From positions 4,986,577 to 5,050,576 of the forward strand of contig NZ_AP022615.1 of NCBI RefSeq assembly GCF_010730745.1: a stretch of DNA of 64,000 bases. The letters run 5' to 3'. The DNA is from Mycobacterium heidelbergense. Its GTDB lineage: Bacteria; Actinomycetota; Actinomycetes; Mycobacteriales; Mycobacteriaceae. A program made the translations under genes and the position numbers. Of the stretch, positions 1 through 8,015 are shown piece by piece (position 1 is the first letter of the stretch; every line of letters starts with the position of its first letter). The notes beneath the pieces are model-generated. The model was not told where the DNA came from. It ran no database searches and saw only the letters and a list, made by a program, of their open reading frames with translations.

Positions 1-158
1 ATCTGCGGGAGAACTTCGTCGATCTGCGAGAGCACGTCAATCAAGGCTTCACCGAGATGCGCGGCAAATTCGACGCCGCCTCGGCAGGCCAACAACACAT
101 CGTCGATCTCCTCCAGGCGATCATCACCGATCAAGGACGTGACGGCCCGACGCGTTGA
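1..158 (+). CDS. C-terminal fragment of an unknown protein
   Basis: Frame 3 is open from the first base to a TGA at 156-158 and gives about 51 residues. They are hydrophilic and heptad-like (LRENFVDLREHVNQGF, then EMRGKFDAA and IVDLLQAII), which suggests a coiled-coil or amphipathic tail. The start lies outside the window. I do not recognise the family and no function is offered. The other two frames give Arg/Ser-rich translations typical of shadows. Confidence 0.55.
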   Translation, partial: LRENFVDLREHVNQGFTEMRGKFDAASAGQQHIVDLLQAIITDQGRDGPTR

Positions 159-234
159 TCGGCAACCCACCCGACGACGGACGCGCGCCGCAGGTTGTGC
201 TCGGGATTATCGACAATGGCCGGCAGGGCATGCA

Positions 235-280
235 CTACACAGTCCTTATGAATTACACAGCCCTTATGAACTACACAGCG
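235..280. repeat. 18-bp tandem repeat, about 2.5 copies
   Basis: Copies start at 235, 253 and 271 (the last partial). The unit reads YTACACAGYCCTTATGAA, so the two full copies differ at two positions. It lies in the gap between the partial first gene and the DUF2510-like gene. It could be a binding-site array or a replication-slippage product. Confidence 0.6.
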
Positions 281-394
281 GATACCGTTGCCTCCCGAAT
301 TGCTTAAGGTTTGTTAAGCGCTGATCTACAGCGCGGAATGTGGCCGGCGCGCCTTCGCGTCTCTGGGTGGGTCTACCACCCCTAGACTGGCGGG

Positions 395-667
395 ATGAGC
401 AATCCTTCGCCGGGGCCGGGTTGGTGGTTAGCTTCAGATGAGAAGTGGTACCCACCGCGGTGGGAGTACACATGTCTCCATGCGAACGGGCGCGATGGAC
501 TAAATGAAATCTTGCACAAGGCGGAAGAGCTGGGGCAAGAGGGGTGGGAGATGGTCAACTTCGTCGCCGACTGGCAGCAGGTATTTACAGCTGCGTGTTT
601 CTTCAAACGGCCCTTCGTGCCCCTCGCGAGACAGCCACCTCAGCCGTCGGCGGTGCAATCATTGTGA
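395..667 (+). CDS. small DUF2510-like / DUF4177-like protein
   Basis: A 90-residue soluble protein. The N-terminus carries the PGWW...DEKWYPPRWEY signature found at the start of many actinobacterial DUF2510-type proteins. The middle (EELGQEGWEMVNF) resembles the short DUF4177 fold, in which a Glu/Gly-Trp-Glu motif follows a strand. The C-terminal 15 residues are proline-rich and probably disordered. It stands alone between the 18-bp repeat and a convergent lipoprotein gene. Function is unknown; DUF2510 modules often sit at the N-terminus of membrane-associated proteins, but no membrane segment is visible here. Confidence 0.7.
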   Translation: MSNPSPGPGWWLASDEKWYPPRWEYTCLHANGRDGLNEILHKAEELGQEGWEMVNFVADWQQVFTAACFFKRPFVPLARQPPQPSAVQSL

Positions 668-700
668 TCAGCGGCGTTCGCCAGGCCCAAGCGCCGGAAA

Positions 701-1354
701 TCAACTCCGGATTGCGGCCACGGCCTTTACGAGCAGGTCACGGGCACGTTGAGTATCAATAGGCACGGCCGGCTGGTCGGGGTTCATCGTGGGACTGGCG
801 ATCACTACCACCTCGTAGTCGCCAAACTGCGCCGTGTAACGGTAAGCCTCGAGGGAGCGATCGCCCTCGGGTGAGTCGGTCTGCATCACACGCCGCTCCC
901 CGAGCGTCTGCATCCCGTCGATCCTGGGCGCATCGACCGCCTCGATGGATCCCTTCATCTGGGGCCCGGAGAAGACCACCTTACTGCAGTGGTGCCCGGG
1001 ATCGTTGGACGGCAGCGGCTGGGACGTCTCCATCGCTATAACGGTGAGCCGGTTGCCGTTGCCCTCGGCGGAGAGACCGGCCATGGTGCCACCCAGGCCC
1101 ATTGGCATCTCGGGTCCGACCGCTACTTTTGCGCATTCGGGGGGAGCGAAGATGAGACCCGGGGGCAGCTTGTGTGCAGAGAAAAACTTGGGATCGATAC
1201 CGCGTTTGGCGATGTCGTTGACTTTGAACTCGGATCCAAAGCTCGACTTCACCTGGTCGACCTTGCTGATGTCTGCCTTCGTCGAAGAGGCATTCGTACC
1301 CGAGCAGCCGGCGAGCGCACACATAGATACGATCGCGAGTACCACCTTCAACAT
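701..1354 (-). CDS. DUF5642-type lipoprotein
   Basis: A 217-residue predicted lipoprotein. The start chosen is the internal ATG at 1354, which puts a hydrophobic signal directly before the lipobox LAGC (Cys17). A longer reading up to 1483 would add an Arg/Pro-rich stretch with no role. The mature domain contains GIDPKFF, LPPGLIFAPPEC and HHCSKV, the pattern of the mycobacterial DUF5642 family. It is expected to be exported and anchored in the cell envelope. The biological role of the family is not known to me. Its stop faces the 395-667 gene. Confidence 0.75.
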   Translation of the reverse strand: MLKVVLAIVSMCALAGCSGTNASSTKADISKVDQVKSSFGSEFKVNDIAKRGIDPKFFSAHKLPPGLIFAPPECAKVAVGPEMPMGLGGTMAGLSAEGNGNRLTVIAMETSQPLPSNDPGHHCSKVVFSGPQMKGSIEAVDAPRIDGMQTLGERRVMQTDSPEGDRSLEAYRYTAQFGDYEVVVIASPTMNPDQPAVPIDTQRARDLLVKAVAAIRS

Positions 1355-1496
1355 GCCGGCCAATCTACCCAACGCGGATGCTCCGCAAGGCAACGCAAGA
1401 AAGTTTTGACGAGCCGATGGTGGCGCAGTGCTGCGACGTCCGTCCGGGAACGACGGCGGCGTCGAAAAACCGATGATGTTCACGACTGCCTATGCG

Positions 1497-2249
1497 TCAG
1501 CGATGAATTGGCGACAGGTCGACCACCAACCACCGGCCGCTTTCCTTCACCAGTCTCACCCGCAACGAGATCACCGAAAACTCCGACGGCACGTCGGGTC
1601 TGCTGCGGGTACCGCGCATGACCACCGCCACACTGGCCGCCGACGGCTCAATCGCCTCCACACCGGCCGAAACCGTCGCGGCCTCCGCCGTAACCAGACC
1701 CTGCGCCAGCGCGGCTGTGGACTTGTTGAACAGCTCCGTGAACGCGATGACATGATCGGGCACCATCATCGCCGTGGCGCGGGAGAGCGAAGCGGTCGGG
1801 TTCTGCGGGGAGAACGTCGACGCGTCCTCGGCCATCGCAGTGGCCACGCGCACCACCTCAACCGAGTCGCGTTTGAGGTCACGCTCTGGCACTGTCCATT
1901 GGGTGTAGGCCACCGCAGCCGCTGCCACCACCGCCGCCGTACACACCGTGACCACGAGCAGCCGCAGCCTGGGGCCTTCTTCGTCAGTGCCAATCGTCAC
2001 CGAATAGCGGCGCACCCGAAACGCAACGTTGCCCACCACGCCGGCGACTACCAGCAGCACCAGCACCGAGCATGCCGACACCCACCACACCGGCCAGCGA
2101 AGAGCGACCCCGATCATCAGCAACGCGGCGATCGTGATCGGCGGCGTGGCGATGTCGAACGTGAGCACTTGCCACAGGCTTCTCAGGAACGCACGGTTGC
2201 CTAGGCGTCTCAGGAACGCCAGGTTGATCACGTTCGTGAACCTTTTCAT
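1497..2249 (-). CDS. Mce-associated-type membrane protein (3 TM)
   Basis: A 250-residue membrane protein. Three hydrophobic segments are visible at about residues 37-51, 55-78 and 98-116. They are followed by a C-terminal extracytoplasmic domain of about 130 residues with the layout of Mce-associated (Mam) proteins: an ERDLKRDSVEVVRVA helix, then beta-rich sequence ending in RWLVVDLSPIH. Its start overlaps the stop of the upstream gene by 4 bases, so the two are co-translated. Mam proteins are thought to stabilise Mce lipid importers; no mce genes lie in this window, so the partner is unknown. The arrangement resembles the Rv1362c-Rv1363c pair of M. tuberculosis. Confidence 0.75.
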   Translation of the reverse strand: MKRFTNVINLAFLRRLGNRAFLRSLWQVLTFDIATPPITIAALLMIGVALRWPVWWVSACSVLVLLVVAGVVGNVAFRVRRYSVTIGTDEEGPRLRLLVVTVCTAAVVAAAAVAYTQWTVPERDLKRDSVEVVRVATAMAEDASTFSPQNPTASLSRATAMMVPDHVIAFTELFNKSTAALAQGLVTAEAATVSAGVEAIEPSAASVAVVMRGTRSRPDVPSEFSVISLRVRLVKESGRWLVVDLSPIHR

Positions 2250-2998
2250 CGGAGGGCCCTCAGCCCCGAGATCAGCAAGCTGTCGTCCACATCAGAGACG
2301 TCGACCAACAGGTTCCAGTACACCGTTTGCGACTGGGCGCCCGCGTTCCCGGTGACCGACGTGGCCGCCATCTGGATGGTGTCGGTGCGGCTACCGACCT
2401 TAGACGGCGGGGATTCGGGCGTTGGGGACGGAAACGCGCCGATCTCGCCCAAATCGTGGTGCACCGATTGGATGACCACCGACTCGATCTGGGTAGCCCG
2501 ATACGACGGCAACCGCTGTACCGCTTCCCGGAACGGCTGCATGGTGGCGTCGAAACCCGCCTTGAGTTGACCAGCCGTTCCGTCGCGGAGCAGCCGCAGG
2601 CTGGCATCGAGGTTGTCGTTGTTCATGTTCATCAGCACCAGCGCCCACTCGGCGGCCGCCTTTTTCGCTCGGGTCTGGTAGTTGCTCTCATCGACGTCCT
2701 TGCGATGTGACGACCAGAGGAACACGCACGCGACGATCGCGGCAATCAGTAGCACCCCGAGGACGGCCGACACCATGCCATAGGCCGAGAACATTCGGCC
2801 GCCCGCCTCGTCCTCGTCTTCTTCGTCATCGTCGTCTTCTTCGTCATCGTCATCTTCATCATCTTCATCGTCATCGGCGACGTCACCGATGTCATCGTCG
2901 ATGTCGTCGGATGGCTCGGCCGCTTCGCTGTCGATGTCGTCCGATGGTTCGGGCGGCTCGCTGTCAGACCGTGTATTGGCGGACTCTGTGTCGGGCAT
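2246..2998 (-). CDS. Mce-associated-type membrane protein with polyacidic tail
   Basis: A 250-residue protein with one membrane segment (about residues 74-95). It is preceded by an extremely acidic N-terminal tail: residues 17-66 are almost all Asp/Glu with a few Gly, Val and Ile. The C-terminal domain (YQTRAKKAAAEWALVLMNMN, then LLVDVSDVDDSLLISGL) matches the Mce-associated fold. It is first in the two-gene minus-strand operon with the 3-TM protein. The acidic tail would be cytoplasmic and may bind a basic partner or cations (inference). The tail is encoded by a low-complexity run of GAT/GAC/GAA codons that may vary in length between strains. Confidence 0.75.
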   Translation of the reverse strand: MPDTESANTRSDSEPPEPSDDIDSEAAEPSDDIDDDIGDVADDDEDDEDDDDEEDDDDEEDEDEAGGRMFSAYGMVSAVLGVLLIAAIVACVFLWSSHRKDVDESNYQTRAKKAAAEWALVLMNMNNDNLDASLRLLRDGTAGQLKAGFDATMQPFREAVQRLPSYRATQIESVVIQSVHHDLGEIGAFPSPTPESPPSKVGSRTDTIQMAATSVTGNAGAQSQTVYWNLLVDVSDVDDSLLISGLRALR

Positions 2999-3673
2999 GG
3001 GCAGTTACGGGCGCGGTGTCCGCGTGGCGGACCCGGTCTCCCAATCCCCTTTCTCTGTCAATCCGTGCGCGCGGTGTCCCGTGGTTGCGCAGCGTGTGGG
3101 TAGCGAAACCGGTGCAGGCCTTGCCACTGGAACCATCTTTCGGCATGTTCAGCCACCAAGAGGATAGCGACCGTCGACGAGCGGCAACCATGGATCTCAC
3201 GTCGATCTGAACCCGGTTGTTGCTCAGCATGTTCTCAGGGATGACACCCCCGATTCAGCCACGGCACATGCGCCGATGGACACCGTCACAAAGCTTTACT
3301 TTTTTTAAGCCACGGTGGGCGGCACAACTCGTGTCGGGTCCGCCCCCCAATCGTGTCCTGAAAGCAAACAAGTATCAGCCTTTTTTATCCAAGTAAACAC
3401 ACTATCAAGACTCTTATAGCTAACTATCGACGCGGCCCAACCGCTCGCCAGCTGTAATTTCGTATTGAAATACCAAGGCGAGGCTAAGAGTTTGCTGATA
3501 CTCTCTATATTCCCTAAATACCAACGCTTTTGAGGGTTTTGGTCGATTGCGAACTACCAACGCTGCGGACCAGATCCACACACGTCTAGGGAAAGCCGTC
3601 AGCACTTAAGTTCTTCTCAGGTAGGTTTTGGGGCACATCATCGTCACATTGGTCATCGCAGGAAGGCGTACAG
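2999..3673. other. gene-free leader of the PGRS gene
   Basis: No supported gene. The stretch 3290-3560 is much more AT-rich than the rest of the window, with a run of seven T at 3300-3306 and several A/T patches, as expected for a promoter or upstream regulatory region. The last bases carry a good ribosome site (AGGAAGG) about eight bases before the ATG of the PGRS gene. Confidence 0.5.
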
Positions 3674-5146
3674 ATGAAACGTAAGCAGCCCAGCCTGAGG
3701 GGGAATCGCCGGTCGCTCAAGGCCAAGGAGAGCCGTCGCGGCCATGCGGTCGGCCTGGGCACTGCCGCGAGCGCTTTTCTGGCCGCGGCGATGAGCCCGA
3801 CCGTCACCGCGCCTCCTGCCCATGCCGGCGTGCTCGACACGATCATCGACCCGATTATTGCGCCCGTGATGGGCGCTGTCGGCGCCGCCGCGAACGGGGG
3901 CATTAATGCGGGTTCCACGGCGGCCATGGAGGCCATTCGTGCGAGCACCGCTGCCCTCAACGGCATTAGCGCGGGCGCGGGCGCAGCTGCCTTTGAGGGC
4001 ATTCACTCGGCCGCCCTCCAGGGAATTACAAATAGTATCAATGCGAGCGCCGCCGCCTTCGCGGGCATTGGCAATAACCTTAATGCAAGCGTCGCTGCTT
4101 TAAACACCAGCACCCTCGGCATTACTAGCAGCATTAACGCGAGCGCCGCCGCCTTGAACTCCGGCGCCTTGAACACGGCCTTCTTGGAGAGCATCCATGC
4201 CAGCGCCGCCGCCATCGATGCGGGCGGTTTCAACGCTGCGGTCTCGGCGGCGAACAATCCCAGTGGCATCCTGAATCAATTTATTTATGGGGTGCTCGGA
4301 GGTATGTACAACGGTCTTCACGGGGCCGGCCAGACATGGATAGCCAGCCCGGTCGGCCAGCAGGTGGATGGGGTCATCAACGCGCCATTCGTCACCTTGT
4401 TCGGGCGCGACCTGATCGGCAACGGCGTCAACGGCTATAGCGGCACCAACACCTCGCTGATCGGCCAGTTGGGGTTGAACGGCAGCCTCCATGACGGCGG
4501 ATTCTTGTTCGGCGACGGCGGCACGGGTGCGGCTGGTATCAGCGGTCATACCGCCGGCTTTGCTGGCGGTTCCGCCGGGTTGATCGGCAACGGCGGTGTG
4601 GGCGGGGTCGGGTTCACCGCCACAGCTAACGGTGCCGGCGGTCCCGGCGGTGCCGGCGGCTGGCTGATGGGCAACGGCGGCCCCGGCGCTCCCGGTATTA
4701 ACGGGATTTCCACCGCCGCCTCCGGCGGTTCCGGCGGTTCCGGAGGCAACGCCGGCGGCTGGCTGTACGGTAACGGTGGTACCGGTGGTGCCGGCGGTAA
4801 CGGCTTTACCCCTGCCAGCGGCAAAGGCGGCGGAGGTGGCGCAGGTGGCGGGGGTGGTGTCGGTGACCTGTTGTTCGGCAATGGAGGCGACGGCGGTGCC
4901 GGCGGCAACGCCGGTAACACAACCAGCGCGCTGACGGGAGGCAACGGCGGCAAGGGCGGCGGAGGGGGGTTCGGCGGGATCCTATTCGGCAACGGCGGCA
5001 ACGGCGCCAACGGCGGCAACGGCGGTACCGGCGGCCCCGGCAAAGCCGGCGGTACTGGCGGTGCTGGCGGTGGGGGCGGTCTCAACGGGTTCCTCGGCCA
5101 GGGCGGCGCCGCTGGTATTGCCGGCACCCCAGGTGCGACCGGGTAG
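3674..5146 (+). CDS. PGRS protein with signal-like N-terminus instead of a PE domain
   Basis: 490 residues. Residues 1-51 are a basic region plus hydrophobic segment ending PPAHA|G, which looks like a secretion signal. No PE domain is present (no PE at residues 8-9 and no PE helical hairpin). Residues 75-190 hold spaced copies of an (N/H)ASAAA-type motif separated by 15-28 residues. Residues 236-252 carry INAPFVTLFGRDLIGNG, a form of the GRPLI linker normally placed between PE and PGRS. Residues 275-490 are GGxGG repeats with GGWLxGNGG units. PGRS proteins of this non-PE kind occur in several nontuberculous species. Surface location is likely; function is unknown. A hairpin terminator follows at 5222. 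Confidence 0.85.
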   Translation: MKRKQPSLRGNRRSLKAKESRRGHAVGLGTAASAFLAAAMSPTVTAPPAHAGVLDTIIDPIIAPVMGAVGAAANGGINAGSTAAMEAIRASTAALNGISAGAGAAAFEGIHSAALQGITNSINASAAAFAGIGNNLNASVAALNTSTLGITSSINASAAALNSGALNTAFLESIHASAAAIDAGGFNAAVSAANNPSGILNQFIYGVLGGMYNGLHGAGQTWIASPVGQQVDGVINAPFVTLFGRDLIGNGVNGYSGTNTSLIGQLGLNGSLHDGGFLFGDGGTGAAGISGHTAGFAGGSAGLIGNGGVGGVGFTATANGAGGPGGAGGWLMGNGGPGAPGINGISTAASGGSGGSGGNAGGWLYGNGGTGGAGGNGFTPASGKGGGGGAGGGGGVGDLLFGNGGDGGAGGNAGNTTSALTGGNGGKGGGGGFGGILFGNGGNGANGGNGGTGGPGKAGGTGGAGGGGGLNGFLGQGGAAGIAGTPGATG

Positions 5147-5221
5147 CCGAAGCTGGTGGCCGCAGCGCGGCCAGCCACGACCCAACGCTTACTACATGGG
5201 AGCGTGGCGACTACACGGGAG

Positions 5222-5262
5222 CGTGGAGCCTGTGCATGCCTAGACGGTGCACAGGCTCCACG
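5222..5262 (+). terminator. hairpin terminator after the PGRS gene
   Basis: A perfect 15-bp inverted repeat, CGTGGAGCCTGTGCA at 5222-5236 and its complement at 5248-5262, with an 11-base loop, starts 75 bases after the PGRS stop codon. There is no U-tract, which is common for mycobacterial terminators. Confidence 0.7.
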
Positions 5263-5683
5263 GCTTCCTGGGTTGCGCCGCATAGGCGGCCCAAGTCGGC
5301 TTCACCGTCGATACTCCTCGTTGGCGGCTCTTCAACAGATTACTTTCCCGGAAGTCGGCAGTACGGTTTGTGCCACCCCTGTGAATCTATTGGCCGCCGG
5401 ACCCGGTTGGTGACCCGTCCCTTCTGAATGACGATCGCGAGGGGCCTGGTCGCCACTGGCGACGCCGAGGTTTGGCGTGTGGGACTCGTCGACATCGTCA
5501 TTGTGCTAACGAACATCGCCTGTGCTGTTGAGGGGCGGGCGGGGTTGTCCACCCGGTCCACCCGTGACCGGCGATGCCGTTAGCAGTCGAGAAGGGTTGT
5601 GAACCAAAGAGGAAATTGACCCGTGTCCCGGGGTTCTGCCTGAGCTAGGTGACGCTGGTGAGCGATAACAACCGGCAGCTACC
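5263..5683. other. gene-free spacer
   Basis: No supported gene on either strand. Open frames here are short and have no family resemblance. Confidence 0.4.
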
Positions 5684-5983
5684 GTGACCGTTGCCCGAAA
5701 CGGCGGAGCTGGCCGAAGGAGCACCGAAGCTTTGCCGGAACGATGTAACTGCCCCCATTGTGCGGACCGGCTCACCAGTTGGGGATTCGGGGGCCCACGC
5801 ACCGCCCGCTCATACCGCAACGCCACGGTGAGGGCGACGGCCTCGGCGCCCATGCGTGCACTATGCGGTCCGCTGCGATACCCATATCGTCTTGCCGGCG
5901 ACGTTTCAGGCGCGCGACGACTCCCGGGGCCCACTTCCCCCGGGAGGATTCCACGGTGGCCGAGCGAAAGGCGCTCGAGTGGC
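5684..5983 (+). pseudogene. remnant of a zinc-finger transposon-associated gene (DUF6431-like)
   Basis: One frame gives a CxCPHC zinc-knuckle-like motif followed by LTSWGFGGPRTARSY. The next frame continues with VRCDTHIVLPATF. Together they resemble the start of DUF6431 / ISL3-like helix-turn-helix proteins, in which two Cys pairs are followed by TH(V/I)LLPA. A frameshift near 5860 separates the halves and the expected winged-helix remainder is missing. Remnant status is inferred; the family assignment is from motif memory only. Confidence 0.4.
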
Positions 5984-5984
5984 G

Positions 5985-6103
5985 TGGCGGTCTCCCGGAA
6001 CCCTGCAGCGAAGGCCAACTATCGGCGCCCACAACTCAGCTGGCCGGACGCCTCATCGTCCGCATGAAAAAAGGGTGGTCGCCGCGATACTCCCGAACCG
6101 AGA
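5985..6103. repeat. left copy of the 119-bp target-site duplication
   Basis: Identical base for base to 7866-7984. It ends inside one arm of the terminator hairpin whose intact form lies at 7954-8002, so this copy holds only half of the hairpin. See the mobile-element entry. Confidence 0.9.
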
Positions 6104-6123
6104 CCTGAGTTAGGACATTTGGC

Positions 6124-7758
6124 TTAGTGCCCTGGTTTGGGGACGCCGAGGGCGTTCAGGATTTCTTGTTGGGCTGTCGGGATTTCCGGTGGGAAGTTCT
6201 GGGTGGCGCCGTTGATGGCGATGGTCGCGCTGCGCAGGGGGCGGAGTTGCTTGATGACTTTGGCGATGGCCAGGCCGCTGCGTTCCTGGATGTTGTGTGC
6301 GAGGGCCAGTGCGGTGAACACGATGGTGAGGTGGGCTTCGATGGCGTCGCGGGTGCGGTGGAATATCGGTCGGGCGCGAAGGTCGCTTTTGGACATCCGA
6401 AATGAACGCTCGACATGCCAGAGGTCGTGGTACTTCGCGATGATGTCGCCGGCGGGCATGATGGCGGCGTCGATGTTGGTGACATAGCCCTTCAAGCCGA
6501 CCAGGGATTGGGCGCGGGCCAGGCTGGCCTCGTCGAGAACACGGTCGCCGGCGTGAGTTTTGACGAATCGGGTGGACTTGGCGGCGCGTTCACCGCTGAT
6601 GACCGCGCGGGCGCGGGTTTCCTGGGCGTAGAGGGTCTTCTGATCGCGGCGTGCGCGTTTGGCCGAGTACGCCCAGACCGCACGCCAGGCCTGCGGATGC
6701 GCTTGGGGGTTCCAGGCTGGTTCGGCCCGGTGGGCGGGATCGTTGGCCACGGACTTGGCGTGCCGTGGGGTGACGGTGTCGATGATCTGCCCGTCGGTGA
6801 AAACGTCACCGTTCCAATGGAAATGGGAGGCCAGATCGATCGGGGCTTTCACGCTGCGTGAACCGACGATGAACCCTAATCCGGCCTCGTCGAGGGCGGT
6901 GAGGTTCGATGCCGCAAGCATGCCGGCATCGGCGGCGATGATCATGGGGGTGTCACCGAGGTCGTGGCGCGACCGAAAGGCGTCGATGATCGGCACGAGC
7001 GTGTGCGTTTCAGCGGTGTTGCCCTCGAAGCAGCCGACCTCCAAAGGGAATCCGGTTCGGTCGACCAGCAACCCCACGACGATCTGCGGATCGATGCGGC
7101 GTTCCTTGGAGTAGCCGACCTTACGCAGGTCGTCTTCGTTCTCGGCCTCGAAATACAAAGTGGTGACGTCGTAGAGCAGAAAGCTCAGACCGCCCCGGTC
7201 CGCGGCATGGGTGAAGCATTTGGCGGCGATCGCACCGCGGTAGTCCGCGGTGTTCACCTTGGCCAGGTGACGTTGAATCGTCTTGTAGGACACTGTGTCT
7301 TTGCCGAGGTCGGTCAACACCCGGGCGGCATCGGCCTTGCTGGTCGGTTCGACCAGACGGGCGATGACCAGATCGCGGAACACCGCGTCGTCGACGATAT
7401 CGAAACCCAGCCAGTCATACACCGCGGCAAGGGTGTCGTAGAGCAGACGCGAACACGTCGAGATGGTCCGTCCCGGCGGAACCGGTTGCCCTTTGGGTAC
7501 CCCCGCCGACAGCGTCAGCGTGCCGGTACGCCAATCAGCGACTTCATCGACTCGCTGGGGTCGGGCAGCCACCTCGATATCGAGCGCACCTTGATCAGCT
7601 ACGGCGATCCGCCGGGCCGCTTCGAGCAGGATCCCCAGCTCGGCATCGGTGTGTGCGGAACCGACATGGGCCAGGATCGTGCGTTGACCTCGATGTTTGC
7701 GCACTACCTGCACCGCGACGGCTCCTGAGGCGGTGCGCACCTTCCGTACATACGCCAC
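6124..7758 (-). CDS. IS1634-family transposase
   Basis: 544 residues, full length for the family and without frameshift. The DDE core is visible. The first acidic region is LLYDVTTLYFEAE, followed by the SKERRIDPQIVVGLLVD block typical of IS4-superfamily enzymes. The second Asp lies in IIAADAGMLA. The C-terminal YREK-like region is YHDLWHVERSFRMSKSDLRA with its Glu, then HRTRDAIEAHL. It catalyses cut and joining of the element. The start at 7758 lies 16 bases downstream of a hairpin (7774-7801) that could limit translation from read-through transcripts. Confidence 0.93.
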   Translation of the reverse strand: MAYVRKVRTASGAVAVQVVRKHRGQRTILAHVGSAHTDAELGILLEAARRIAVADQGALDIEVAARPQRVDEVADWRTGTLTLSAGVPKGQPVPPGRTISTCSRLLYDTLAAVYDWLGFDIVDDAVFRDLVIARLVEPTSKADAARVLTDLGKDTVSYKTIQRHLAKVNTADYRGAIAAKCFTHAADRGGLSFLLYDVTTLYFEAENEDDLRKVGYSKERRIDPQIVVGLLVDRTGFPLEVGCFEGNTAETHTLVPIIDAFRSRHDLGDTPMIIAADAGMLAASNLTALDEAGLGFIVGSRSVKAPIDLASHFHWNGDVFTDGQIIDTVTPRHAKSVANDPAHRAEPAWNPQAHPQAWRAVWAYSAKRARRDQKTLYAQETRARAVISGERAAKSTRFVKTHAGDRVLDEASLARAQSLVGLKGYVTNIDAAIMPAGDIIAKYHDLWHVERSFRMSKSDLRARPIFHRTRDAIEAHLTIVFTALALAHNIQERSGLAIAKVIKQLRPLRSATIAINGATQNFPPEIPTAQQEILNALGVPKPGH

Positions 7759-7773
7759 CGCCCGAACCTACCC

Positions 7774-7801
7774 GTTTAGTGCCCCAAACAGGGCACTAAA
7801 C
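7774..7801. promoter_or_regulatory. hairpin in the transposase leader
   Basis: Perfect 11-bp arms GTTTAGTGCCC (7774-7784) and GGGCACTAAAC (7791-7801) around a 6-base loop, just upstream of the transposase start. The same TTAGTGCCC string occurs at the opposite end of the element (6124-6132), over the transposase stop. It may be a regulatory hairpin or a transposase-binding site. Confidence 0.6.
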
Positions 7802-7865
7802 CAACCGAACCCGCAGGTCAACGAACCATAGAACGAAAAACGAGCCGACCATGACCTAAGTCAGG

Positions 7866-7984
7866 TGGCGGTCTCCCGGAACCCTGCAGCGAAGGCCAAC
7901 TATCGGCGCCCACAACTCAGCTGGCCGGACGCCTCATCGTCCGCATGAAAAAAGGGTGGTCGCCGCGATACTCCCGAACCGAGA
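7866..7984. repeat. right copy of the 119-bp target-site duplication
   Basis: Identical to 5985-6103. This copy stays joined to the rest of the terminator hairpin of the downstream gene. Confidence 0.9.
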
Positions 7985-8002
7985 GTATCGCGACGACCAC
8001 CC
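7954..8002 (-). terminator. intrinsic terminator of the exported-protein gene
   Basis: On the minus strand, 13 bases after the stop codon of the 8016-9251 gene, a 20-bp stem (8002-7983 with 7973-7954, one G-U pair) with a 9-base loop is followed by six T. This is a textbook intrinsic terminator, unusually strong for a mycobacterium. The insertion sequence entered one arm of it. Confidence 0.9.
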
Positions 8003-8015
8003 CGCCTACCAGGTT

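Larger units (their letters stand above)
6104..7865. mobile_element. IS1634-family insertion sequence (IS1549-like), 1762 bp
   Basis: The ends are imperfect 15-bp inverted repeats, CCTGAGTTAGGACAT at the left and CCTGACTTAGGTCAT (complement) at the right, 13 of 15 matching. A single transposase fills the element. Identical 119-bp direct repeats lie immediately outside both ends. Long target duplications are known for this family: IS1549 of M. smegmatis and IS1634 of Mycoplasma mycoides were both described as forming long direct repeats. The repeat copies are identical and the transposase is intact, so the insertion looks recent. Confidence 0.93.

Noticed and set aside
4500..5146. repeat array resembling CRISPR
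   Set aside because: It is the Gly-Gly-x codon repeat of a PGRS gene, in frame, with no spacers and no cas genes.
5506..6018. 170-codon minus-strand frame left of the insertion sequence
   Set aside because: Ser/Arg/Pro-rich with no resemblance to any family, and it overlaps the zinc-finger remnant on the plus strand.
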